This document shows positions 1-4,513 of a stretch of 5,322 nt of DNA, in pieces. The notes under the pieces are model-generated. The model had not been told where the DNA came from. It worked only from the letters and a program-made list of their open reading frames with translations, and did not search any database. The position numbers and the translations under genes are program-made. Every line of letters starts with the position of its first letter. The first letter of the stretch is position 1. Location of the stretch: assembly GCA_028706735.1 (NCBI GenBank), contig JAQTVS010000230.1:1-5322 (forward strand), written 5' to 3'. The DNA comes from Thiomonas sp. Lineage in GTDB: Bacteria; Pseudomonadota; Gammaproteobacteria; Burkholderiales; Burkholderiaceae_C.

Positions 1-1
1 C

Positions 2-172
2 TGTGCCGATGATGATCGGCTGACGCCCGGCAATCCCGGTCTGACGAAAGCACGAGAGGCGGCTGCTGCCGTTCACGGAAAGATGGTGCGCCCGGTCTGG
101 CCGGATGGTGCGCCTGAGAGCCTGACCGACTTCAACGACTTGCATTGCTACATGCGGGAGGTGACAGCATGA
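2..172 (+). CDS. TOPRIM-domain DNA primase, C-terminal end (partial)
   Basis: The last 56 residues of a protein whose start lies outside the window. The visible part contains CADDD near its first residues, then NPGLTKAREAAAAVHGK, a PVWPDGAPESLTDFNDLH stretch and a short tail. An acidic DDD cluster, NPG, an alanine-rich helix and a closing DFNDL are typical of the TOPRIM half of plasmid and phage primases, where the acidic residues bind metal for primer synthesis. Its TGA overlaps the ATG of the next gene by two bases (ATGA at 169-172), so the two are probably translationally coupled and act together in element replication. The family assignment rests on a short fragment, so the exact primase subfamily cannot be given. 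Confidence 0.75.
   Translation, partial: CADDDRLTPGNPGLTKAREAAAAVHGKMVRPVWPDGAPESLTDFNDLHCYMREVTA
156..164 (+). promoter_or_regulatory. Strong ribosome binding site fixing the ATPase start at 169
   Basis: GGGAGGTGA is an almost perfect anti-SD match, with its GGAGG core ending 7 bases before the ATG at 169. It lies inside the end of the primase gene. It supports 169 as the start rather than the in-frame TTG at 145, which would add eight residues and has no comparable site. Confidence 0.8.
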
Positions 173-1386
173 GCGCCCTGCCGATGGCTGTAGAGCAGCC
201 CGCCAAGGATGCGCCGACAGTTCAGCTGCTCCGTGGCGATCAGATCAAATTGGAGCCCGTCAAGTGGCTTTGGAAGGGATTCCTGCCAGCCGGGAAATTT
301 GTGATTCTCGGCGGTGCACCGTCATGCGGCAAAACCACCATTGCGATGAGTTTGGCCGCAACCGTCACATCAGGCGGCAAATGGCCCGATGGCTGGCTTT
401 GCCGGGACGCTGGCGACGTTCTGATCTGGAGTGGGGAGGATGACCCAGCGGCAACGCTTGCGCCGCGCCTGAAGGCCGCTGGCGCTGATTTGAGCCGGGT
501 TCACTTCGTCCAAGGCGTCAGCGACGGCAACGGCTTCGACCCGGCACGCGACATGCCGTTATTGGAGGCCGAAGCCGCGAAACTCGCTGCGCCGCGATTG
601 ATGGTGATCGACCCGATTGTGTCGGCAGTCGCTGGCGACAACCACCGCAACAACGAGGTGCGACGCGCGCTTCAGGCTGTGGTGGACATGGCCGACCGGC
701 TGGATTGCACGGTGATCGGCATCCACCACTTCAGCAAGGGGACGCAGGGCAGGGAAGTGACCGAGCGCATATCCGGAAGCCTGGCCTACGCCGCGCTGGC
801 CCGAATGGTGTTAGTGGCCGCCAAGGAACAGGCCGAAGGCGACGAACCGCCCCGCCGCATCTTCGTTCGCGCCAAGTCCAATCTTGGCCCGGATGGCGGA
901 GGGTTCGCTTACTCGCTGGAGCAGATCGAAGTCGCACCCGGCATATTCGGTCAGCGCATCGGCTGGCGTGAGACTTTGGAGGGAGAGGCGCGTGATCTGC
1001 TGGCCGTAGCCGAGACACCGACCGACACCAGCGAGGGAAGCGCCCTGTCTGATGCTGAGGGATTCCTGCGCGATCTGCTGAAGGACGGCCCGGTTCCGTC
1101 CAAGCAGGCGATGGCGGATGCGCGCGAAGCGGGCTACAGCGGCTCGACGATTCGACGCGCCAAGGACGCGCTGGGCGTCAAAGCCCGGAAGAACGGCGGC
1201 AATTTTGCACCCGGCCAGAAACAGACCTGGGAATGGGTTTTCCCTGAAGGTGCTCAAGAATCACTGAAGATGCTCAACAAAAATTCTTGGGCATCTTCAG
1301 CATCTTCAGCAAACTTTGAGCATCTTCAGCAAAACGACGCCACCGACGCGCCCGATAGTTCCGAGGATGAAAGCGAGGTGCTCTGA
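169..1386 (+). CDS. RepA-like AAA family ATPase (AAA_25 / COG3598 type, putative replicative helicase)
   Basis: A 405-residue RecA-fold ATPase. The Walker A motif is GGAPSCGKTT at residues 48-57 with catalytic K55. SGEDDP is at 88-93, the Walker B strand LMVIDP at 144-149 with D148, and IGIHHFSKG at 183-191 matches the sensor-like histidine motif of the RepA/RSF1010 helicase and AAA_25 group. Residues about 304-340 look like a helix-turn-helix or winged-helix region (GPVPSKQ, then GYSGSTIRRAKDALGV), which is common at the C-terminus of these proteins. The last 45 residues are low-complexity and acidic, encoded by an unusual repeat array. Known relatives are hexameric 5'-3' helicases or DnaB-like ATPases of plasmids and integrated elements; coupling to a primase gene supports that role here. 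The start is 169, chosen from the RBS and the 4-base overlap. It could also be called a generic AAA ATPase; helicase activity is inferred. Confidence 0.88.
   Translation: MSALPMAVEQPAKDAPTVQLLRGDQIKLEPVKWLWKGFLPAGKFVILGGAPSCGKTTIAMSLAATVTSGGKWPDGWLCRDAGDVLIWSGEDDPAATLAPRLKAAGADLSRVHFVQGVSDGNGFDPARDMPLLEAEAAKLAAPRLMVIDPIVSAVAGDNHRNNEVRRALQAVVDMADRLDCTVIGIHHFSKGTQGREVTERISGSLAYAALARMVLVAAKEQAEGDEPPRRIFVRAKSNLGPDGGGFAYSLEQIEVAPGIFGQRIGWRETLEGEARDLLAVAETPTDTSEGSALSDAEGFLRDLLKDGPVPSKQAMADAREAGYSGSTIRRAKDALGVKARKNGGNFAPGQKQTWEWVFPEGAQESLKMLNKNSWASSASSANFEHLQQNDATDAPDSSEDESEVL
1244..1329 (+). repeat. Array of direct and inverted CTGAAGATGCTCAA repeats inside the ATPase gene
   Basis: Five copies of one motif lie within 86 bases. 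Two are in plus orientation: CTGAAGGTGCTCAA at 1244-1257 and CTGAAGATGCTCAA at 1264-1277, offset by 20 bases. Three are inverted: TTGGGCATCTTCAG at 1287-1300, a partial CATCTTCAG at 1301-1309, and TTGAGCATCTTCAG at 1316-1329. Copies 1264-1277 and 1316-1329 are perfect 14-base inverted repeats. The stretch 1244-1260 can pair with 1284-1300 over 17 positions as RNA if two G-U pairs are allowed. The array encodes the low-complexity tail (LKMLN, then ASSASSA) and ends 56 bases before the next start codon. Its function is unknown; iteron-like binding sites, an RNA switch or a slippage-prone tail are all possible. Confidence 0.85.
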
Positions 1387-1811
1387 TGATTGCAGCGGGA
1401 TTGCTTGAAGAAATCCGCGCCGCCGGGTTGACGCTCGACCCGGCACCCGACGGCCTGCGCGTCAGTCCGAAAGGGCGGCTGACCGATGAACTGCGGCAGA
1501 AGATCCGCGCTCACAAAGCCGAGTTACTGGCCGCACTCAGTCCACCGCCGGATGATCGTTCTGATCTGGAAGCCGACGCCGCATCGCAGGTTGTCACTGC
1601 CGAAGTGCTGCACCTGGCCGCGCATCCTGATCGAACGGCATTCGCGCTGAAAAACCACGCCGATGCGATCCGGCACTTTCGCAAGATGGCCGCAGACGCC
1701 GAGCGCATGACCGAGATGTATCGCAGCAAGGTTGCCGCCCACATCGAAGCCGCTTGCAAGCGTGTCAGCTCCGAGGAGTTCGAGGTGTGGCTGCAAGGGT
1801 TGAGCGCCTGA
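1386..1811 (+). CDS. Small protein with TubC_N-like N-terminal domain
   Basis: A 141-residue protein starting at the ATG whose A is the last base of the ATPase stop codon (TGATG), with GAGGTG five bases upstream; this indicates coupled translation. Residues about 6-51 (LLEEIRAAGLTLDPAPDGLRV, later LRQKIRAHKAELLAAL) resemble the TubC N-terminal docking domain: a helix, a short hairpin with DGLRV, then a helix ending in HKAELLA. This domain is known from NRPS/PKS docking, but similar segments occur in small proteins beside replication genes of phages and integrated elements. Residues 52-70 are a charged linker. Residues 82-141 are mostly helical and charged, ending EEFEVWLQGLSA. No enzymatic motif is seen. 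A role as an adaptor for the ATPase or primase is inference from position only. Confidence 0.75.
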   Translation: MIAAGLLEEIRAAGLTLDPAPDGLRVSPKGRLTDELRQKIRAHKAELLAALSPPPDDRSDLEADAASQVVTAEVLHLAAHPDRTAFALKNHADAIRHFRKMAADAERMTEMYRSKVAAHIEAACKRVSSEEFEVWLQGLSA

Positions 1812-1827
1812 TCCGCGCCGAAAAGTC

Positions 1828-1834
1828 GGAAGGA
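1828..1834 (+). promoter_or_regulatory. Ribosome binding site of the 87-residue protein gene
   Basis: GGAAGGA ends eight bases before the ATG at 1843. It is the only good SD match in the 31-base gap after the preceding stop and supports 1843 as the start. Confidence 0.6.
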
Positions 1835-1842
1835 ACTAGTCA

Positions 1843-2106
1843 ATGCCCAGATGGACATCGGAGAGCCGCGCCAAGCAAGCCGAGCTGATCCGCACATGGC
1901 GACCGTGGGAGCAGTCCACCGGGCCAAAGACGCCAGAGGGTAAGGCCCGGTCATCTGCGAATGCACGCATCCATGGCCTATACGACGCTGCGCTGCTGGC
2001 CGCAATGCGACTACAGGCACCGCGTATTGCTGCGCTCAGGCGACTGGCAACACGCATCCACCGCAGCAAGAGGCGCAAGGTCTGGCGATCCAAGCGGAGT
2101 CGCTGA
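1843..2106 (+). CDS. Small basic protein with STGPKTPEGKARS motif, function unknown
   Basis: An 87-residue, strongly basic protein. Residues 4-23 (a W, ES-AKQAELI, RTWRPW pattern) lead into STGPKTPEGKARSSANARIHGLY at 25-47. A T-GP-T-PEGKA-S--NA--HGL pattern recurs in small uncharacterised proteins of proteobacterial accessory regions, so this is likely a real family member. The C-terminal half is arginine- and lysine-rich (IHRSKRRKVWRSKRSR at 72-87), suggesting nucleic-acid contact, though no named DNA-binding fold is evident. It is the last gene of the element before the non-coding end. The gap to the previous gene is 31 bases and there is no obvious separate promoter, so it is probably read from the same operon. 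The function cannot be assigned. Confidence 0.7.
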   Translation: MPRWTSESRAKQAELIRTWRPWEQSTGPKTPEGKARSSANARIHGLYDAALLAAMRLQAPRIAALRRLATRIHRSKRRKVWRSKRSR

Positions 2107-2149
2107 CCTGTGGGGCACTGGCGGGGCACTCAGGGACAAAAAAGGGCAG

Positions 2150-2158
2150 TTATCCACA
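2150..2158 (+). promoter_or_regulatory. Perfect DnaA box (TTATCCACA)
   Basis: TTATCCACA matches the strongest DnaA-binding consensus exactly. It overlaps the left arm of the inverted repeat at 2155-2165. A 9-base match can occur by chance, but its position in a repeat-dense gap beside primase and helicase genes makes a replication role plausible. Confidence 0.45.
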
Positions 2159-2222
2159 GCACGACACAAAACAGACATTGCTCTATATCGTTGATATTGC
2201 TGGTGTTTTTCGTTGTGCTGTG
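2155..2222. repeat. Inverted repeat CACAGCAC / GTGCTGTG enclosing an inner palindrome
   Basis: The outer arms at 2155-2165 and 2212-2222 match at 10 of 11 positions. The inner 5-base arms at 2185-2189 and 2193-2197 flank GTT near the centre. The spacing is long for an RNA hairpin, so paired protein-binding sites are more likely than a terminator. Confidence 0.55.
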
Positions 2223-2246
2223 TTGCCGTTTTTCGCATTCGGGAGG

Positions 2247-2291
2247 CTCTTAATCCGTAGGTCGACAGTTCGAGCCTGTCACAACCCACCA
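2247..2291 (+). other. 3' fragment of tRNA-Lys(CTT): putative attR attachment site
   Basis: The fragment starts exactly at the anticodon loop CTCTTAA (anticodon CTT, 2249-2251). It continues through the 3' anticodon arm TCCGT, variable loop AGGTC, T-stem GACAG with T-loop TTCGAGC and CTGTC, then acceptor strand ACAACCC, discriminator A and encoded CCA. The T-arm is fully paired. The five bases before the loop (GGAGG) do not pair with TCCGT, and no GGGTTGT acceptor 5' strand or D-arm lies upstream, so no complete tRNA is present. This is the expected product of integration with crossover in the anticodon loop, leaving a 3' duplicate at the far end of the element. A decayed tRNA is the alternative. 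Confidence 0.88.
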
Positions 2292-2293
2292 AA

Positions 2294-2333
2294 TCATGAA
2301 AAAAGCCCAGAACCATCTGGGCTTTTTTCATGA
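2294..2333. terminator. Bidirectional intrinsic terminator, formerly of the tRNA gene
   Basis: Two 17-base perfectly complementary arms (2294-2310 and 2317-2333) enclose the loop AACCAT. The core stem is GCCCAG/CTGGGC, flanked by A6 on the left and T6 on the right, so it can terminate in both directions. It begins three bases after the tRNA CCA and ends 15 bases before the stop codon of the convergent minus-strand operon. It most likely once ended the tRNA-Lys transcript. It now stops read-through from the element and from the yqj-type operon. Confidence 0.92.
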
Positions 2334-2347
2334 GCGTCGATCGCCAC

Positions 2348-2734
2348 TCAATCCGGCGCCGCGTCTTTGCGCAGGAACTGTATGGCGCCGTACATCGCGC
2401 CGCCCGCCATTCCAAGCTTCAACAAGCGGAGCAGCCAGGCGCGCGACAGGCGCTTGCGCAGCAGAAACGACACGCCTGAACCAAGGAGCGAGCCGACGTA
2501 GGGATGGCTGCGGGTAAAACTCAATGCCCGCAGCAGCGACGCCACCGGATTCATGCTCCCGAGCACTGCCCCCGACAGCGCCTGCCACATCATGTGGGCA
2601 GGGCGCGCCTGAATTCGGAACTCCTCGACAGCCTGGACAAACTCCACACGCTCCACTGCCATGCGCGCCACCAGCAACTGCTTGCGCACGGAGGCGGGAA
2701 GCTGTTTTGGGGGGCCGGGCGCGTGCTGTGACAT
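2348..2734 (-). CDS. Small membrane-associated protein, third gene of a yqjD-yqjE-type operon
   Basis: A 128-residue protein of unknown function. Residues about 13-45 are charged and helical (VRKQLLVARMAVERVEFVQ). A moderately hydrophobic stretch runs from 50 to 70, and SHPYVGSLLGSGVSFL at 76-91 leads into a basic RKRLSRAW and a hydrophobic C-terminus at about 101-121 that could sit in or on the inner membrane. In E. coli the genes after yqjD and yqjE include the small basic yqjK, also with an HP motif; position and general build match, but sequence similarity is too weak to use the name. The start is the ATG at 2734; a TTG two codons upstream (2740) is possible. No strong RBS is seen, and the stop of yqjE lies 11 bases upstream, so translation is probably coupled to it. 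Confidence 0.7.
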   Translation of the reverse strand: MSQHAPGPPKQLPASVRKQLLVARMAVERVEFVQAVEEFRIQARPAHMMWQALSGAVLGSMNPVASLLRALSFTRSHPYVGSLLGSGVSFLLRKRLSRAWLLRLLKLGMAGGAMYGAIQFLRKDAAPD

Positions 2735-2745
2735 GACCAAATTTT

Positions 2746-3141
2746 TCAGTGCCGGGCGCGCCAGACAGCACTGTCTTTGGCGAACTCGGCGCGGGTGGCG
2801 GCAAAAGGCGGGGGCGCATTGCGAAGCGCCTCACGCAGGCGGTAGGCGCAATAGGCCGCGACCCCGGCATAGAGCAGACTGAGCAGCGTCAGGACTTGCC
2901 AGTGGCCCAGATTCCAGAACAGGATGACGAGCAGGGCGGTGAGGCTGCCCAGCGCCAGAAGGCCGAAAAACACGGCCACCAAGCCAAACAGCAGCAGGGT
3001 CTGCAGGCGCTGGCGTTCCTCGCCCAGTTCAATGGCAGCGAGCTCCATCCGGCTTTGCATCAAGACGCCGCCACGGCTCAGCAGGCGCTGCCATGCTGCT
3101 CCAACCCCTTGGGGCTCAGCGCCCTGTCCGGTCTCTGTCAT
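2746..3141 (-). CDS. yqjE: YqjE-type inner membrane protein (Phage_holin_3_6 / DUF1469 family)
   Basis: A 131-residue protein with the family layout: a cytoplasmic amphipathic N-terminus (LLSRGGVLMQSRMELAAIELGEERQRL at about 20-46), two hydrophobic membrane segments at about 49-76 and 82-101, and a short polar C-tail containing NAPPPF. The ELA--E--EE--R pattern just before the first membrane segment is characteristic. In E. coli YqjE is a small inner-membrane protein encoded after the ribosome-associated YqjD; the holin label is a family name and does not imply phage lysis. It starts 12 bases after the stop of the DUF883 gene, in one operon. No clear SD is visible ahead of the ATG. Confidence 0.88.
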   Translation of the reverse strand: MTETGQGAEPQGVGAAWQRLLSRGGVLMQSRMELAAIELGEERQRLQTLLLFGLVAVFFGLLALGSLTALLVILFWNLGHWQVLTLLSLLYAGVAAYCAYRLREALRNAPPPFAATRAEFAKDSAVWRARH

Positions 3142-3153
3142 GTGCGCAACGGT

Positions 3154-3456
3154 TCAACGGCCGCGGTTGATCAGCAGGCCCACGGTCAGGCCGACGGCGG
3201 CGGCCATGCCGATGGCTTTCCACGGATGGTCATGCACATAGTCGTCGGTGGCTTGCGCGGCGGCTTTACTGCGATCCACCACGACGTCCTGCAGGTCCTG
3301 CGCTTTTTCGGCGGCCTGGCGCAGCAGCTTCATGCCGCGGCGCTGCAGCTCGGCGGCCTGTTCGCCGCTGCTGGCCGCAGCCTGTTTGAGAAGATCTTCG
3401 GCGTGGTCGATCACGAGGGCGACGTCGGACTTGATCTCTTGAACGGATTTGGTCAT
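3154..3456 (-). CDS. yqjD: DUF883 family protein (ElaB/YqjD-like, C-tail membrane anchor)
   Basis: A 100-residue protein. The first 70 residues are a charged, alanine-rich amphipathic helix of coiled-coil type. DDYVHDHPWKAIGMAAAVGL begins at 71, and the tail ends LLINRGR. The (V/I)-(D/E)-HPW-A-G-AA-VG--GLL pattern with a final arginine cap is the hallmark of ElaB/YqjD proteins. E. coli relatives insert through this C-terminal segment and bind ribosomes in stationary phase; that role is known for the family and not shown here. The start is the ATG at 3456, because AGGAG at 3467-3463 lies six bases upstream; an in-frame ATG at 3498 would add 14 residues with no SD. It is the first gene of the operon, so its promoter should lie in 3468-3554. 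Confidence 0.9.
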   Translation of the reverse strand: MTKSVQEIKSDVALVIDHAEDLLKQAAASSGEQAAELQRRGMKLLRQAAEKAQDLQDVVVDRSKAAAQATDDYVHDHPWKAIGMAAAVGLTVGLLINRGR

Positions 3457-3462
3457 GGTGGG

Positions 3463-3467
3463 CTCCT
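3463..3467 (-). promoter_or_regulatory. Ribosome binding site fixing the DUF883 start at 3456
   Basis: On the minus strand AGGAG ends six bases before the ATG at 3456. It sits inside the region that a longer reading from 3498 would translate, which argues for the shorter protein. Confidence 0.75.
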
Positions 3468-3529
3468 GAGTGGAATGAGAAAACAAGACAATCTGCAAAA
3501 CATGTTAGCCCGCATCATGCAGGTCAGGG

Positions 3530-3557
3530 TGATGTGCCGCAAGCTCGCGGCACATCA
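3530..3557 (-). terminator. GC-rich hairpin overlapping the stop codon of the HAD-like gene
   Basis: Eleven-base perfect arms (3530-3540 and 3547-3557, TGATGTGCCGC type) enclose a 6-base loop. On the minus strand the hairpin begins with the TGA stop of the HAD-like gene. No T-tract follows, so it is a weak or non-canonical terminator, or a 3' end stabiliser of the mRNA. It also lies in the upstream region of the DUF883 operon. Confidence 0.5.
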
Positions 3558-4037
3558 GGGCCGCAGGCCGGCGATCAGGCGCTGCGGCTGCAAAAAGAGG
3601 TCGAGCGCGGCGAGGATGCCGGGGGCGACGAGTTGCGCCGCAGTCAGCGTGAGTGCGTGGCTGCATTCCGGGCCGATGACGGCGACGCCGAGCGTGGCGG
3701 CGCGCAGCATGTCCACATCGTTGCGGCCATTGCCGATCGCCGCAACGCCCGCGTCCAGCAGACTTCTGGCGCAGGCGGTCTTGTCCGCGCCGGTCCGCAC
3801 CACGGTGTGGCGCACGGGCAGGCCGGACAGGGCTTGCGCCACGGTGCCGTAGGTGTCGCCGGTCAGCACGTCCACTTCGAGCACGCGGCTCAGTGCGACC
3901 AGGCGCTCGGCAACGCCTGCGATCAACTGGCCGTCTTGGGCGAGTGTGCCGTTGAAATCGACCAGCAGGTGCCTGAGGCGCAGCACGTCGGCGCCGGGGA
4001 TGGCCACGGACAGGCCGAGCGTCTGCACAGCGCTCAT
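3555..4037 (-). CDS. HAD-like protein of the soluble P-type ATPase group (COG4087-like)
   Basis: A 160-residue compact HAD fold without a large cap domain. Motif I is DFNGTLA with nucleophile D27; the usual second aspartate is N29. Motif II is VLTGDT with T59, the motif III lysine is K86 (TGADK), and motif IV is GNGRNDVDML with N106 and D107. AVIGPE at 119-124 matches the GVAVxGPE pattern seen in cation-ATPase P domains and in soluble P-type ATPase-like proteins. The first Asp, Lys and GNGxND site are intact, so phosphoryl binding is likely, but turnover may differ from typical DxD phosphatases. The substrate is unknown. Its ATG overlaps the TGA of the adenylyltransferase gene by four bases (4034-4037), so the two are co-translated. 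Confidence 0.83.
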   Translation of the reverse strand: MSAVQTLGLSVAIPGADVLRLRHLLVDFNGTLAQDGQLIAGVAERLVALSRVLEVDVLTGDTYGTVAQALSGLPVRHTVVRTGADKTACARSLLDAGVAAIGNGRNDVDMLRAATLGVAVIGPECSHALTLTAAQLVAPGILAALDLFLQPQRLIAGLRP

Positions 4038-4513
4038 GCCGACTCTCCACGAATGCGCTGCACCAGGCCGGTGGTGGATCGGCCTTCGACAAAAGGAATC
4101 GCCACGGAGCGCCCGCCCCAGGTCTGCACCAGTGCGGTTTCTGCCAGTGTGGCCATGTCGTAGTCGCCGCCCTTGACGTAAAGGTCTGGCCGCACGCGGG
4201 CGATCAGCGCCAGCGGCATGCGGTCTTCAAACAGCGTGACGAGGCTGACGCTTTCCAGCGCCGCCAGCACTGCAGCGCGATCGTCCTGGGGGTTGAGCGG
4301 GCGCTCCGGCCCTTTGCCGAGCAGGCGCACCGAGGCGTCGGCATTGAGCCCGAGCACCAGACTGCCGCCCAGCGCCCGCGCTGCCGCGAGGTACACCACA
4401 TGGCCGCGGTGCAGGATGTCGAACACGCCGTTGGTGAACACCACGGGTCGGGGCAAAGCGGCAACTCGGGCGTCGAGTTGCCCGGATGGGACGATTTTGT
4501 CGAGGAAGTGCAT
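4034..4513 (-). CDS. rfaE2: D-glycero-beta-D-manno-heptose 1-phosphate adenylyltransferase (RfaE2/HldC type)
   Basis: A 159-residue nucleotidyltransferase. FTNGVFDILHRGHVVYL at 26-42 holds the HxGH ATP-binding motif (H35-H38). GLNADASVR at 55-63, KGPERPLNPQDDRA at 67-80, DLYVKGGDY at 110-118 and the closing EGRSTTGLVQRI all match the C-terminal domain of HldE. Family members move AMP from ATP to heptose 1-phosphate to give ADP-heptose for the inner core of lipopolysaccharide, in the cytosol. Here it is a stand-alone domain, as in many betaproteobacteria where the kinase (RfaE1) is encoded elsewhere. The ATG at 4513 is the first possible start because an in-frame TAA lies four codons upstream; no clear SD is seen. 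A glycerol-3-phosphate cytidylyltransferase-like enzyme is a less likely alternative. Confidence 0.92.
   Translation of the reverse strand: MHFLDKIVPSGQLDARVAALPRPVVFTNGVFDILHRGHVVYLAAARALGGSLVLGLNADASVRLLGKGPERPLNPQDDRAAVLAALESVSLVTLFEDRMPLALIARVRPDLYVKGGDYDMATLAETALVQTWGGRSVAIPFVEGRSTTGLVQRIRGESA

Larger units (their letters stand above)
2107..2246. other. Repeat-rich non-coding end of the element, adjacent to the att site
   Basis: No gene is supported in this 140-base gap. It contains GGGGCACT twice (2112-2119 and 2123-2130, 11-base period), a DnaA box at 2150-2158, an inverted pair CACAGCACGAC (2155-2165) and GTTGTGCTGTG (2212-2222) with one mismatch, an inner ATATC-GTT-GATAT palindrome at 2185-2197, and GTTTTTCG twice (2205-2212 and 2228-2235, 23-base period). 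Repeats of this kind next to a core attachment site are known as arm-type binding sites for tyrosine integrases or directionality factors. An origin-like role is also possible because of the DnaA box. Which proteins bind is not visible. Confidence 0.6.
1..2291. mobile_element. Right end of a tRNA-integrated genetic element (partial)
   Basis: This stretch carries four co-directional plus-strand genes of replication-module type (primase end, RepA-like ATPase, two small proteins). A repeat-rich non-coding end follows, and then a 3' half of tRNA-Lys(CTT). Everything to the right is ordinary chromosomal housekeeping gene content, mostly on the other strand. Known tRNA-targeting elements that use tyrosine integrases restore the tRNA at one end and leave a duplicate 3' tRNA fragment at the other; the layout here fits the distal end. 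No integrase, relaxase or phage structural gene is visible, so the element could be an IME, a satellite, an ICE or a prophage remnant. The left boundary lies outside the window. Confidence 0.8.

Noticed and set aside
811..1257. Minus-strand open frame antisense to the ATPase gene
   Set aside because: The plus-strand frame carries Walker motifs and family patterns; the antisense product has no recognisable feature or RBS.
1244..1329. CRISPR array
   Set aside because: The repeats are short, change orientation, have irregular or no spacers and lie inside a coding frame.
2180..2291. A complete tRNA-Lys gene ending at 2291
   Set aside because: No acceptor 5' strand (GGGTTGT), D-arm or anticodon 5' stem is present upstream; pairing fails right before the anticodon loop.
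2746..3141. Phage holin, hence prophage lysis genes
   Set aside because: The protein belongs to the chromosomal YqjE branch beside DUF883. It lies on the host side of the att site, on the opposite strand from the element genes.
3500..3554. Sigma-70 promoter TTGCGG-17-CATGAT on the minus strand for the DUF883 operon
   Set aside because: The spacing is right, but both boxes match consensus poorly and the -35 would lie in the hairpin loop and stem; too weak to annotate.
2749..3852. Long open reading frame on the plus strand opposite the yqj-type operon and the HAD gene
   Set aside because: Its product is low-complexity and unlike any family, and the minus strand of the same region encodes clear family proteins. 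It is a GC-rich shadow.
3555..4037. GmhB heptose bisphosphate phosphatase, suggested by the rfaE2 neighbour
   Set aside because: Motif I is DFNGT and not DxDGT, and the cysteine metal site and usual length of GmhB are missing; the motifs fit the soluble P-type ATPase group better.
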